From positions 1 to 42,356 of the forward strand of contig CANEFS010000008.1 of NCBI GenBank assembly GCA_947426865.1: a stretch of DNA of 42,356 bases, given 5' to 3'. The DNA is from an uncultured Coriobacteriaceae bacterium (GTDB taxonomy: Bacteria; Actinomycetota; Coriobacteriia; Coriobacteriales; Atopobiaceae). Positions 8,229 to 17,529 of this stretch are shown here, piece after piece. Numbering within the stretch: position 1 is the first letter of the stretch; each line of letters begins with the position of its first letter. The notes beneath the pieces were generated by a model. It was not told the DNA's origin. It made no database searches and worked only from the letters and a program-made list of their open reading frames with translations. The position numbers and the translations under genes were made by a program.

Positions 8229-10730
8229 TTACAGCGACAAATTGGGGTCAGCGTCCAGGGAAAGGTCGCTGAATTTCTTCTCCTTATATTCTTTCAGGCC
8301 AACCAAGGCAATCATCGCTGCATTGTCCGTACAAGCACTCATGGGAGGCACCGTGAGGGTAACGCCGTATTCTGCGAGTTTTTTCTCGTAAGCTTTACGA
8401 AGAGCAGGATTTGCGGCCACCCCTCCCCCAACGCAAAAATGGCCGACGTTGCATTCGCGCACGGCGTCAAGCGCCTTTGCCACAAGCACCTCGATAACGG
8501 CAGCTTGAAAAGAGGCGGCGACATCGTTTTTGTTGATGAGGCGCCCTTCGCGCTCTTCTTTTTCCAGATACGTCACGACCGCCGTCTTCAAACCCGAGAG
8601 CGAGAATCGATAATCGTGGCTGTACAAAAGAGCGCGTGGAAAATCAATCGCCTTTGCATTGCCTTTCTCGGCAAGCTTCGAAATAATCGGACCGCCGGGA
8701 TAGCCCAGGCCAAGCGCCTTTGCCACCTTATCGAAAGCCTCGCCCACCGCGTCGTCAATCGTCTGGCCGAGAATTTCATAGCGACCCCACGACTTTACAA
8801 ACACGAGCATGGTGTGGCCGCCGGAAACCAAGCTTGCCACAAAAGGCGGCTGCAAGCTAGGGTTTTCAAGAAGATTCGCGTAGAGGTGACCCTCAAGATG
8901 GTTCACGCCGATGAGCTTGAAGTTTCCGGCGGCGGCAAGACCTTTCGCAAAAGCGATTCCCACCACGAGCGCGCCGACAAGGCCTGGGCCCTCTGTTACC
9001 GCAACGGCTGCCAGGTCAGAGACGTCCAGGCGCTTCATGCCAAAATGACGCCCTGCCACTTCAAGCGTTTCCTGCAAAACAGCGCAAAGCGCCTCCGTGT
9101 GTTTTCTCGAGGCAATCTCGGGGACGACGCCGCCAAAGCGCGCGTGGAAATCGATTTGGGTGGAGACGACGTTGGCGATGAGGGTGCCGTGGTTGTCGAT
9201 GATGGACATGGCCGTCTCGTCGCAGGAAGTCTCGATGGCAAGCACGAGGTCGCCTGCCGCTTCAAGTTGTGTGCAAACTTCCGCCGTGCGTTCTGCCAAA
9301 AGTGCTGGTTGCGGCCAGACAAGCGCCGAGCGCACCGGCTGGGGGTCGGTGTGACTCTTAGGGATAGCCAAGGGAAGCGCAGCCTCCAAAAGAAGCGCGT
9401 CCTGGTCTTGACCGTAATAGTCGGGCCGGCGCCCAACCTCCTCAAAACCGCGCTCTTTATAAAGGGCAAGCGCCTCTTCATTTTCCGAGAAAACCTCGAG
9501 ACTCGCGCGCTCTACGCCAAACATCTGGCCATCGTAGGTGACGCGCGCCAAAAGCTTCGTCGCAATCCCTTCTCGCCTGTGAGCAGGGGAAACAGCGATG
9601 TCCAAAATTTCAAAGGAAGCGCCTGAAAGCTGAGCGCCGGCAAAGCCTACCACCTCGCCGCCCTTGTGGGCAATCCACCAACTCGTTTTCAAGTCAACAT
9701 TTTGAGGGTGCAGCGATTGCAGGAAAAGCTCGGGGCTCCAGGGAGTGTGCGCATCGTCTGCATACGTCGCCGCTTCCAATTGCGCCACGTCTGACACATC
9801 CGAAGATTTCATCGGACGGTACTGATAGGGCTCAGAGGCACTCTCCTCATCTACGCCCGTCAATGCAAAATTGTGCGGGCGCTTTTTGCCGCGCTCCTCA
9901 AGTTCATGTTCTTCCGCATCGCTTAGCCTCGTGTAAACAGGCAGCACAAGTTGCGGATTTCCAAAGGAGTGTTGAGGGGAAAAGGATTGTTTTAAAGATT
10001 GGTGCTCTTCAGATGGAGCGGCTGCTTCTTGCTCGTTTGCAGAAATCTCTCCGGAAACCCCCGACATCTCCGCCAGACCCTCAACCACGTCGCACCTAGA
10101 GAAAGCAGCATAAAGCAAACCCTCCGAGCTAGGCGCCCACAACTCCTCTTCCAAATAAAGCGAAAAGCCCGCCGCCTTAAAATCAGCGCCGAACTTCTTC
10201 AGGCCATCGCCTGTGAGCTGCAAATCTTCAAGCCCAGCATCTTTCCATTTGAGTATGCAAGCCGCAGTTTTCTCGACCGTCTCAATTTCAAACTCCCGAG
10301 AAACCCCTGTATCTTCCAGCGTATAAATACCGGGATAGACTTCGCCGCGCATTGCATCTTGCACGACCCCAAGGCGCCCGCGCACACCGGAAAGCCACGC
10401 TCGGTAAGCCACCGTATCAAGCGTCGAGGCCCCAATAAGAGGCTTGTTGGCGGCAAAGGCCAGACCCTTTGCCGTTGCGATGCCAATGCGCACGCCCGTA
10501 AACGAACCGGGTCCGCGCCCCACCACAAAAAGGTCGATGTCGGAAAAGGTGAGTCCCTGCTGGTCAAGCAGCTCTTTTGCTTTGGGGAGAAGCTCGACGT
10601 TGGCACGTCGGCGGCAAGAGGTATCCGCCTTTGTCTCAAGCTTAATGAAGGGAAGCTCTGCGAACTCCACGGAGCCCAGACCAACCACCAGCTCATCGGT
10701 TGCCGTATCGAATGCAAGAACTTTTTTCAT
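8229..10730 (-). CDS. tsaD: Three-domain fusion TsaB-RimI-TsaD
   Basis: One 833-aa chain joins three enzymes that are usually separate. Residues 1 to about 270 are TsaB (GRGPGSFTGVRIG at 71-83), the scaffold of the threonylcarbamoyl transferase complex. Residues about 303-450 are a GNAT acetyltransferase like RimI (acetyl-CoA loop RREGIATKLL; YKERGFEEVGRR). Residues about 496-833 are TsaD (AIETSCDETA; metal ligands H611 and H615 in NHLEGH; SGGHTM), which transfers the threonylcarbamoyl group to A37 of ANN-decoding tRNAs. Low-complexity linkers join the domains. The partner ATPase TsaE is at 11461, on the other strand. No strong Shine-Dalgarno is seen before the ATG. Such fusions are known in Coriobacteriia. 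Confidence 0.95.
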   Translation of the reverse strand: MKKVLAFDTATDELVVGLGSVEFAELPFIKLETKADTSCRRRANVELLPKAKELLDQQGLTFSDIDLFVVGRGPGSFTGVRIGIATAKGLAFAANKPLIGASTLDTVAYRAWLSGVRGRLGVVQDAMRGEVYPGIYTLEDTGVSREFEIETVEKTAACILKWKDAGLEDLQLTGDGLKKFGADFKAAGFSLYLEEELWAPSSEGLLYAAFSRCDVVEGLAEMSGVSGEISANEQEAAAPSEEHQSLKQSFSPQHSFGNPQLVLPVYTRLSDAEEHELEERGKKRPHNFALTGVDEESASEPYQYRPMKSSDVSDVAQLEAATYADDAHTPWSPELFLQSLHPQNVDLKTSWWIAHKGGEVVGFAGAQLSGASFEILDIAVSPAHRREGIATKLLARVTYDGQMFGVERASLEVFSENEEALALYKERGFEEVGRRPDYYGQDQDALLLEAALPLAIPKSHTDPQPVRSALVWPQPALLAERTAEVCTQLEAAGDLVLAIETSCDETAMSIIDNHGTLIANVVSTQIDFHARFGGVVPEIASRKHTEALCAVLQETLEVAGRHFGMKRLDVSDLAAVAVTEGPGLVGALVVGIAFAKGLAAAGNFKLIGVNHLEGHLYANLLENPSLQPPFVASLVSGGHTMLVFVKSWGRYEILGQTIDDAVGEAFDKVAKALGLGYPGGPIISKLAEKGNAKAIDFPRALLYSHDYRFSLSGLKTAVVTYLEKEEREGRLINKNDVAASFQAAVIEVLVAKALDAVRECNVGHFCVGGGVAANPALRKAYEKKLAEYGVTLTVPPMSACTDNAAMIALVGLKEYKEKKFSDLSLDADPNLSL

Positions 10731-10886
10731 GATAAAAAATCAAAAATCGCTTCTTATGTGTCGTGGTTTCCACACTCGCCCGATTTTCTCGGCCGTAACT
10801 TTCTCTCAATTATCTCAACAAACTCCCATTATATAGGGGCGATCATCGAGCTGCATGAAAAATGCGAGATATGCTACATTTTGTCC

Positions 10887-11459
10887 ATGGATAAACTTGA
10901 AGAACTGAAACAAACCATTGAGGTGTGCCGACGTTGTCCTCTTTCCGAGACGCGCAACAAAGTTGTATTTGGCGGCTCAAATCCCACCGCTCGCGTTTTG
11001 CTTGCCGGCGAAGCGCCGGGCAAAAATGAGGACCTGAGCGGCGAGCCGTTCGTAGGTGCTGCCGGCAAAAAGCTGCAAGCTCTTTTGGACAAAGCCCAGC
11101 TCACGCGCGATGAAATTTTTATTGCAAATATCGTGAAGTGTCGCCCGCCTAAAAATCGCAACCCCAAGCCAAACGAACTTCGCGCTTGCTCACCCTATCT
11201 CGCCGAGCAAATCAAGATTATCCAACCCAAAATCGTCGTGACCCTCGGAACGTTCGCAAGCCAATTCATCCTGCAAACGAAAGAGCCCATCACTTCTTTG
11301 CGCGGCCGGATTGTCGAAGCTTCTAGTTCTGAGCGCCCCTTTGCCGTCCTTCCCGTTTTCCACCCAGCGGCAGCCATTTATGACCCCTCTAAGCAGCCTT
11401 TTCTCGAGAAGGACTTCGAACTTTTGCGAACATGGCTTGACGAAAGGGAGCAGCAATAA
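10887..11459 (+). CDS. Family 4 uracil-DNA glycosylase (Fe-S)
   Basis: Removes uracil from DNA for base-excision repair. Family 4 hallmarks are present: GEAPGKNEDLSGEPFVGAAG (residues 41-60) and four cysteines (C14, C17, C85, C101) spaced as in [4Fe-4S] UDGs, plus the active-site loop HPAA near the C-terminus. With 190 aa the length is typical. The open frame continues far upstream, but homology begins at MDKLEELKQ, so the ATG at 10887 was chosen. It has little Shine-Dalgarno sequence. The gene is divergent from the tsa fusion and one base ahead of tsaE, which suggests co-transcription. Confidence 0.92.
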   Translation: MDKLEELKQTIEVCRRCPLSETRNKVVFGGSNPTARVLLAGEAPGKNEDLSGEPFVGAAGKKLQALLDKAQLTRDEIFIANIVKCRPPKNRNPKPNELRACSPYLAEQIKIIQPKIVVTLGTFASQFILQTKEPITSLRGRIVEASSSERPFAVLPVFHPAAAIYDPSKQPFLEKDFELLRTWLDEREQQ

Positions 11460-11460
11460 C

Positions 11461-12033
11461 ATGGAATCTTTGGCTTTCACCTCCAAGTCCCTGGGCGACA
11501 CGTTCGCGCTGGCAAAAGCGTTCTCGGAAGTTTTGGGCCCAGAAAGCATCGTTTTTCTTTCTGGAGAGTTGGGAGCGGGAAAAACAGCCTTCGTGCAAGG
11601 CATTGCGCGCGCTTTAGGTTCTGAAAATCCTGTCACGAGCCCCACCTTTAATTTGATGCAGGAATACGATGTGCCTTCCGGCCAAACCATTTTTCACTTC
11701 GATCTTTATCGAATTGAAGATGAGGATGAGCTGGGTGAGACAGGCCTTTTAGATGTGGCAGGAATCGAAGGGCCAACGTTTATCGAATGGGGCGAGCCGT
11801 TCCAAAGTCTTCTTGGCGAGGATTTCTTTGAAATTAAGATTGAGCGCGTGGCCGAAGATGCTAACGCTGAAGCGGTTCCGAAAGATGCTAACGCTGAAAG
11901 CAATGATGCGGCCGCCGATAAAAACAACAATTCGACGGTTGCGAACAGCGACCACTTCAACCGCCTCTTTACGTTCTCCGCACACGGAAAAGAAGCAGAA
12001 AAACTTACGCGGGGATTTACATGTAAACTTTAG
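11461..12033 (+). CDS. tsaE: tRNA t6A modification ATPase TsaE
   Basis: ATPase of the TsaBDE complex needed for threonylcarbamoyladenosine synthesis at tRNA A37. The P-loop GELGAGKT is at 35-42, followed by the family block SPTFNLMQEY and the aromatic motif FHFDLYRIEDEDEL. The core ends near residue 130. A low-complexity tail (DANAE repeats, then Asp/Asn-rich) precedes a short conserved end. The ATG was chosen over upstream in-frame starts because it follows the udg stop by one base with AGGGAG in front. Its last 17 bp overlap the 3' end of alr tail to tail. Confidence 0.93.
   Translation: MESLAFTSKSLGDTFALAKAFSEVLGPESIVFLSGELGAGKTAFVQGIARALGSENPVTSPTFNLMQEYDVPSGQTIFHFDLYRIEDEDELGETGLLDVAGIEGPTFIEWGEPFQSLLGEDFFEIKIERVAEDANAEAVPKDANAESNDAAADKNNNSTVANSDHFNRLFTFSAHGKEAEKLTRGFTCKL
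11855..11898. repeat. Direct repeat within tsaE
   Basis: A 17-bp sequence (AAGATGCTAACGCTGAA) occurs at 11855-11871 and again at 11882-11898, a 27-bp period. It encodes two DANAE units in the variable tail of TsaE. Confidence 0.8.
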
Positions 12034-13219
12034 GCAGGCGCATGCCAAAATCGCAGGTAATCTCGTAGTTAATCGTTCCTGCCATCCGTGCCAGATTCTC
12101 GGCGGTAATCTCGTCGAAACCGTCTTTTCCCATCAAAGTCACGACCTTGCCCACCTTAACCGGATTGGTCGGAGCGTAAGCGCGATTCTGGTTGACCTCG
12201 ACGGCAAACATGCACTGATCCATGCAAATCGATCCCACTTGACGATGGCGCTTGCCTGCCACGAGGACCTCCGCCTGGTTAGAGAAAATCCGATGATAGC
12301 CGTCGGCATACCCCAGAGGAACCGTCGCGATTTGAATGAAGGGGCGCGCGATGCGATAGTTCAGGCCGTAGGAAACACCCTCTCCCACTTCGGGCTGGGT
12401 GACGCGGTTAATCTTGGCGCGCACACTCATAACGGGCTCAAGATGGATTCCCTTGCTATCGAGCATCTTTTTGGTCAAAGGACTCGCATGCAAGCCGTAC
12501 ATTCCAATACCCACACGCACCATGTCAAAATGCGCCTCAGGGTGAAGAATGGTTGCCGGCGTATTGCCGCAATGGACGATGCCAGGGTCGAAACCGGCCG
12601 CTCGCATCTCGGTAATCGTTTCGCCAAATTTCTTTTTCTGGAGCTCAAAGTCCCAATCGTTCAAAAGGTCAGCGGTGGCAAATTGGGTAAAAGTGCCTTC
12701 CAAAACGAGGCCGCGATGAAAATCAAGACGGCGCAAGAGGTCGAGAACATCTTCGGGAGCGACCCCCGTTCTATTCATGCCGGTATCAATAACGAGGTGG
12801 TAAGTGCCAGACTTTCCGGCAGCAGCAGCTGCTTCTCCGTAAGCAAGACCAAACTCGAATTCGAAAAGAGCTGGGGTAAGGTCGTATTCGATGAGATCGG
12901 GAATGGCGGTTTCAGGAGGTTGCGACAGAACGACGATAGGAGACTCACACCCCGAAATACGCAGGTCTTTGCCCTCCTTAACCGTTGCCACGCCAAACAT
13001 CGAGGCACCCGCAATTTTCATGACCTTAGTGCACTCTGCTGCCCCGTGACCGTAAGCATCGGCCTTCACCACAGCCATCATCTTTGTTTTAGGCCCCAGC
13101 AAATCGGAAAGCGCCTGCACGTTTCTGCGAAGCGCTTGCTTATCAATCTCAACCCAAGCCCAGCGGTCTTTGGGAGGAATATCTTTTGGAACAAATCCTC
13201 TGTTTTCGGCTTCTTCCAT
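12017..13219 (-). CDS. alr: Alanine racemase
   Basis: PLP-dependent racemase that makes D-alanine for peptidoglycan. The PLP lysine lies in VVKADAYGHG (K52), and the C-terminal catalytic tyrosine in the EGVSYGLNY block. GMNRTGV and PLGYADGY are also typical. The open frame extends upstream into nnrE/D, but that part is its shadow. The ATG at 13219 gives a 400-aa protein starting 7 bp after the nnrE/D stop, preceded by AAAAGG. An N-terminal extension of about 18 residues precedes the core. It is probably the last gene of the glmM-glmS-acpS-nnr-alr run and is convergent with tsaE. Confidence 0.95.
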   Translation of the reverse strand: MEEAENRGFVPKDIPPKDRWAWVEIDKQALRRNVQALSDLLGPKTKMMAVVKADAYGHGAAECTKVMKIAGASMFGVATVKEGKDLRISGCESPIVVLSQPPETAIPDLIEYDLTPALFEFEFGLAYGEAAAAAGKSGTYHLVIDTGMNRTGVAPEDVLDLLRRLDFHRGLVLEGTFTQFATADLLNDWDFELQKKKFGETITEMRAAGFDPGIVHCGNTPATILHPEAHFDMVRVGIGMYGLHASPLTKKMLDSKGIHLEPVMSVRAKINRVTQPEVGEGVSYGLNYRIARPFIQIATVPLGYADGYHRIFSNQAEVLVAGKRHRQVGSICMDQCMFAVEVNQNRAYAPTNPVKVGKVVTLMGKDGFDEITAENLARMAGTINYEITCDFGMRLPKVYM

Positions 13220-13226
13220 AAACCTT

Positions 13227-14843
13227 TTACTCTTCCATTTCCGAGGCCGCGCGAATCGTCGCCTTCTCTTCAACAGTATCAAGGGCAACGCCGACCTTCT
13301 CGACAATGTCGGAGGAAAGCGCACCGTAGGTTCCAAATTCTTCCGCTGCCAGATGCGCGGCGGTCGCTTGTGTCTCGCACGCCATCGCGCACATAAGCGC
13401 GAGGGAATCGCCCTCATTCATGTGGCGCGCCAAAAACGCGCCCATAATACCTGAGAGAATATCGCCCGTGCCTGCTGTTGCAAGAGCGATGGGACCCGGC
13501 TTGGGAAGGAGCGCGAGCTCCACGTTCACGCAAGCCGTCGCCTCCCCCTTGGCCACGACGCAGATGTCGGAGCCCCCGTCGGCCCAAACAATCCGGCGCG
13601 CCGCCTCCATCGACTCATCCAACGTTTTAAGCGGTTTATCAGCCATCCCCACCAGACAGCTCAGCTCTTTTCTGTGAGGAGTCAATATGAGAGGGGCTTC
13701 TCGGCGAATCAGTTCAGGGAAGTTGTCGATGCTATCAGTCGTCATGCGCGCCATCGAATTCAGCGCGTCCGCGTCGACGACAAGGGGAACTTTCGTTTCG
13801 AGAAGAGCGGTGACGAGTGAGACGGTATCGGCGGAAACGCCAAGACCAGGGCCTACAACAACCGCATCTCTGCTCTTGGCAAGTTGCAAAATGTCTTGCT
13901 TGGCACTCACCGCGAACGTGCCCGCCTCACTTGAGGCGACACCCAGAACGGGAATTGAAGAGAGGTGCGTGCGACACACCGTAGCAATACAGCTGGGAAC
14001 GCAGAGGGTGACGTATCCCGCTCCGGCCCTTGCTGCCGCTTTTGCGGCTAGGACCGCAGCTCCCGGGTACTTTTTGGAGCCGGCCACCACGAGCACGGAG
14101 CCGCGTTTGAACTTATCAACGTCGGCGGTGGGAGATGGAATGACGTCGACGTAGTCTGCCATGTCGACGCGCCAGGCAACAGGGTCTGCATCCATAATGA
14201 GTTTCTCGGTCTGCTCTGCAAGAGGAGCCACCACAATGGCTCCGCAAGCGTCGCGTCCTTTTCCCGAGACAAGCCCCGGCTTCAGAGAAATCATAGTCAC
14301 GGTAACCTCGGCCATGATGTAGGGCTCGGCCGCTTCTCCGGTTTGCGCAGAAAGGCCGCTTGGCACATCCACTGAAATCGTCTTGATGCCAGACTCGTTA
14401 ATCGCATTAATCCATATATCGAAAGGCGCGCGAATGTCGCCATGGAAACCGGTTCCAAAGATGGCATCGATGGCCACGCTTGCGTCTTGAAGGCGGCGGT
14501 CGATGTCGTTTCTCGCAGGAGCAACAACGTAGGGAACGCCTGATTCCTGCGCACTCTTTGCAACCATTGCCTCTAAGGGCGCCTCGATTTCTGCAGGGTC
14601 TTCTATGCAAACAACCTCGACGGAGGCACCTGCGCGGTGCAGAAGCTCGGCTGCAACCCAGCCATCTCCGCCGTTGTTTCCGGGACCGACAAAAATAAGG
14701 ACGTGGTCGACGTCTCCTAAATCGATGACTTCTTGAGCGGTTGCATGGCCAGCACGACGCATGAGCTCAGCTTGACTGACACCCGCCGCTGCTAAGTCGG
14801 CCTCCAAACGACGTACATCTTCAACATTTAAAACTGGTTGCAT
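13227..14843 (-). CDS. nnr: Bifunctional NAD(P)H-hydrate epimerase / ADP-dependent dehydratase
   Basis: Repairs hydrated NAD(P)H. The N-terminal half (to about residue 215) is the NnrE/YjeF_N epimerase with VGPGNNGGDGWVAAELL. The C-terminal half is the ribokinase-like NnrD dehydratase, with VLVVAGSKKYPGAAVLAAKAA, TPHRKE and GTGDILSGIMGAFLA. The total of 538 aa is the usual length for the fused enzyme. The frame could begin with GTG at 14858, but the ATG at 14843, with AGGTG seven bases ahead, is better placed. Linkage to alr and acpS is common in Gram-positive bacteria. Confidence 0.94.
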   Translation of the reverse strand: MQPVLNVEDVRRLEADLAAAGVSQAELMRRAGHATAQEVIDLGDVDHVLIFVGPGNNGGDGWVAAELLHRAGASVEVVCIEDPAEIEAPLEAMVAKSAQESGVPYVVAPARNDIDRRLQDASVAIDAIFGTGFHGDIRAPFDIWINAINESGIKTISVDVPSGLSAQTGEAAEPYIMAEVTVTMISLKPGLVSGKGRDACGAIVVAPLAEQTEKLIMDADPVAWRVDMADYVDVIPSPTADVDKFKRGSVLVVAGSKKYPGAAVLAAKAAARAGAGYVTLCVPSCIATVCRTHLSSIPVLGVASSEAGTFAVSAKQDILQLAKSRDAVVVGPGLGVSADTVSLVTALLETKVPLVVDADALNSMARMTTDSIDNFPELIRREAPLILTPHRKELSCLVGMADKPLKTLDESMEAARRIVWADGGSDICVVAKGEATACVNVELALLPKPGPIALATAGTGDILSGIMGAFLARHMNEGDSLALMCAMACETQATAAHLAAEEFGTYGALSSDIVEKVGVALDTVEEKATIRAASEMEE

Positions 14844-15079
14844 ACGAAAACACCTCACTTATGTTCTTCGTTTTAGCTGCGTTACTTTGTGTGATCTTTC
14901 GTTTGGTGCACGAAAAATTTTCCGCCTCTCATTGTAGCCACAAATTCCGCTCTTAAGAGGCTGGGCTGGCTACATTTTTTCAAATCATGTACCGGGCAGG
15001 CGAGAATTCTTCAATCAAACGTCGCGGCGGAGGTGATACAACGGAGGCGGTGCCTGTTGCGCGGCGGCTGGGTAACCGT

Positions 15080-15619
15080 CTACATCTTTCCAAATTGAGC
15101 TGCAAGTTGAGCCTCCAGCTCGTCCAAAAGCGGGCGCGCGGCCTTAAAATCCTGAAGCATCTCCTCTTCAGGACTTTCCTGCTCGTTTTGTTTCGGGCGC
15201 ACCGAAGGAGTAATAGCAACAGCATTGGCAACCGCAACGTCGGCGGTATGCGAGAGAGAGATGGCGACCTCGGTCACGTTTTGCGCCTCGGCAATCTCTT
15301 TCACACGTCCGAAAAGGTCCGCGTGTGGGCGGCCCTTTTCATCGATTCTGACCGAAATATCCTGCAAGTTATGCAGCCCCATGTCAAGAAACCCAATGCC
15401 AAGAGCTTTGAGGACGGCTTCGCGCGCGGCAAAGCGAGCCGCATAGGATTGCTCGGGATGAGGGCGCGCTTCGCAATAGATTATTTCGTCTTCCGTGAAA
15501 GTGTTGCGCTTGAAGGCGCGGCTCCTTTTAAGGGCGGCTGCCATGCTGGCAATCGGGACGATATCGACGCCGACCGCAGCCGTTTGAAACGCTGGTTCTT
15601 GTCTGTTTTCTGAATCCAC
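15080..15619 (-). CDS. acpS: Holo-[acyl-carrier-protein] synthase
   Basis: Transfers 4'-phosphopantetheine from CoA to the serine of acyl carrier protein. The motifs GVDIVPI (D19, Mg binding), FTEDEIIYCE and RFAAREAVLKAL (E67, K71) identify the family, and the SLSHTADVAVANAV strand ends the core at about residue 134. At 179 aa it is longer than the usual ~125 because of a hydrophilic Glu/Gln-rich tail of about 45 aa. The start is GTG, with AAAGG eight bases before. It sits 40 bp after glmS. The 221 bp up to nnr hold no recognisable feature. Confidence 0.93.
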   Translation of the reverse strand: MDSENRQEPAFQTAAVGVDIVPIASMAAALKRSRAFKRNTFTEDEIIYCEARPHPEQSYAARFAAREAVLKALGIGFLDMGLHNLQDISVRIDEKGRPHADLFGRVKEIAEAQNVTEVAISLSHTADVAVANAVAITPSVRPKQNEQESPEEEMLQDFKAARPLLDELEAQLAAQFGKM

Positions 15620-15659
15620 GAAGTTGCCTTTCTGGCGAGCTTTTTACAAGCGCTCTGCC

Positions 15660-17528
15660 CTACTCAACCGTGACCGACTTCGCGAGGTTTCTCGGCTTGT
15701 CGATATCACACCCACGCGCAAGCGCCACGAAACGGGCGAGCATCTGCAGGTGCACGACGCCAATGATGGGCGTGTAGTATTCGGGAGCGGGCGGAACGAG
15801 AAGAAGATAGTCGCTGAGCTGCGCTATCTTTTGGTCGTTATCGGTGGCAAGCGTGATGACGGTTGCGCCGCGGGCCTTCACTTCTTCGATATTAGAAATT
15901 GTTTTGTAGCGCACATGGTCGTCGGGACAAACCACCACGACAGGAAAGCCGTTGTCGATTAAAGCAATCGGGCCATGCTTCATCTCGCCGGCGGGATAGG
16001 CTTCGGCATGAAGATAGCTTATTTCCTTCAACTTCAGCGCACCTTCTGCCGCTGTTGTTGCCCCAAAACTGCGGCCCAAGAAAAGAGCGGATTGCGCGTC
16101 GGTGAAGGCCGGTGTGGCCGCTTCATCTTGCCAAGCGCGCGTGAGAACTTCTTCGATAAGATCGGGCACGCGCTGAAGCTCTTCAAATTTATTCTCGACC
16201 TCACGAGGTCCCATCATGCCGGTTTTCTCGGCCAGGAAAAGAGCGAGCAAAACACTGGCAACCATCTGAGCAGTATAGGCTTTGGTAGAGGCAACAGAAA
16301 CCTCGGGGCCAGCCTGCACGTAGACGACGGCGTCCGCCTCACGGGCGGCACTGGATCCGATAACGTTGGTGATAGCGAGGACCTTCGCACCGGCCGCATG
16401 CATCTTGCGAGCAGAGGCAAGCGTATCGGCCGTTTCTCCGGACTGCGTGATGATGACGCAGAGAGTATGCTGTGTGACGAGCACCTCTTCGTAGTTGAAC
16501 TCACTTGCCTGCTCCACCACCACAGGAATCTTTGCCCAGGTCTCAATCAACGTGCGCGCGATGAGGCCAACGTGGTAAGAAGTTCCGCAAGCAACGATAT
16601 AAATGCGGTCGATTGCCGCGATTTCTTTAGGCGAGATGTTCAGCTCATCCAGACGAATCCCCTCTTTTGTGAGGCGGTCCTTCAGAAGGCGGCGGATGGC
16701 TTCGGGTTGCTCGGCTATCTCCTTTGCCATGAAGTCGGGGTAGCCCCCCATCGTGGCCGCACTAGCATCCCAATCGATATCGAAGGTGTCGGGCTTCTTG
16801 ACAAGAGCGCCATCAGATTCAAAAACTTCGATGCGTGCTTGCTCGCCTTTGGCACGCGTCGCATCGTAGCTCAGGTGCGCCAACTGGCCGTCTTCAAGAT
16901 TGATAACGTGGCTCGTAATACCGGCCAGGGCGGTGACGTCGGAGGCAGCGTAGGCGCCGGTGTCGGTCGTGGCAAGCACGAGCGGAGATCCCGAGCGCGC
17001 CACGTACAACTCATGCGGGGCGTCCACTTTTATGACGGCAATGGCCCAGGAGCCCACCATGCGAGACGTCGCTAGTTGCAGCGCCAGTAGAAGGTCGCCT
17101 TTCGCTTCACGCTTCAGGTTTTCTTCGACAAGGTGCGCGATGACCTCGGTGTCAGTGGTGCTTTTGAAGTTGTGGCCGGCCGCTTCTAGCTCGGCTCTGA
17201 GCTCTTGATAATTTTCGATGATGCCGTTATGAACAACGGAAAGAGTGCCGAAGCAATCCGCGTGCGGATGGGCATTCGTGTCGCTGGGCTCACCGTGAGT
17301 CGCCCAACGCGTATGCGCGATGCCGGTCGTAGGCGTTGTGTCGAACTTCTTGCAAAGCTCAGCCAGCGCGGCGACGCGCCCCTTGCATTTAATCTGTTCA
17401 ATCTTTCCCTTCTCGCCGAGAAGGGCAACGCCGGCTGAATCGTATCCGCGATACTCCAGCGTCATCAGGCCATCAATTAAGAAAGGAAGCGCTTCATCCT
17501 TCCCGGTATATCCAACGATTCCACACAT
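15660..17528 (-). CDS. glmS: Glutamine-fructose-6-phosphate aminotransferase
   Basis: Makes glucosamine 6-phosphate from fructose 6-phosphate and glutamine, the first step to UDP-GlcNAc. The protein begins MCGIVGYTG, where C2 (after Met removal) is the glutaminase nucleophile. YRGYDSAGVAL and the GATase domain run to about residue 230, followed by two SIS domains (CGTSYHVG, ITQSGETADT, STKAYTAQ) and a C-terminus with MKHGPIALI, ending KSVTVE. At 622 aa the length is normal. The longer upstream frame is a shadow of glmM. The ATG comes one base after the glmM stop, so translation is probably coupled. No glmS ribozyme is seen. Confidence 0.97.
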   Translation of the reverse strand: MCGIVGYTGKDEALPFLIDGLMTLEYRGYDSAGVALLGEKGKIEQIKCKGRVAALAELCKKFDTTPTTGIAHTRWATHGEPSDTNAHPHADCFGTLSVVHNGIIENYQELRAELEAAGHNFKSTTDTEVIAHLVEENLKREAKGDLLLALQLATSRMVGSWAIAVIKVDAPHELYVARSGSPLVLATTDTGAYAASDVTALAGITSHVINLEDGQLAHLSYDATRAKGEQARIEVFESDGALVKKPDTFDIDWDASAATMGGYPDFMAKEIAEQPEAIRRLLKDRLTKEGIRLDELNISPKEIAAIDRIYIVACGTSYHVGLIARTLIETWAKIPVVVEQASEFNYEEVLVTQHTLCVIITQSGETADTLASARKMHAAGAKVLAITNVIGSSAAREADAVVYVQAGPEVSVASTKAYTAQMVASVLLALFLAEKTGMMGPREVENKFEELQRVPDLIEEVLTRAWQDEAATPAFTDAQSALFLGRSFGATTAAEGALKLKEISYLHAEAYPAGEMKHGPIALIDNGFPVVVVCPDDHVRYKTISNIEEVKARGATVITLATDNDQKIAQLSDYLLLVPPAPEYYTPIIGVVHLQMLARFVALARGCDIDKPRNLAKSVTVE

Positions 17529-17529
17529 A

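Noticed and set aside
7893-9626. 577-codon plus-strand open frame
   Set aside because: It is antisense to pfkB and the tsa fusion, both with clear families. Its translation has no domain and low likelihood as a protein, so it is a compositional shadow.
9999-10886. Upstream extension of the uracil-DNA glycosylase frame
   Set aside because: The extra ~296 residues are antisense to the tsa fusion and unrelated to the family. Homology begins at 10887.
11753-13396. 547-codon plus-strand open frame over alr and nnr
   Set aside because: It overlaps the end of tsaE in another frame and runs antisense to alr. The translation shows no motif.
15975-17075. 366-codon plus-strand open frame
   Set aside because: It lies wholly antisense to glmS, which is a clear conserved gene.
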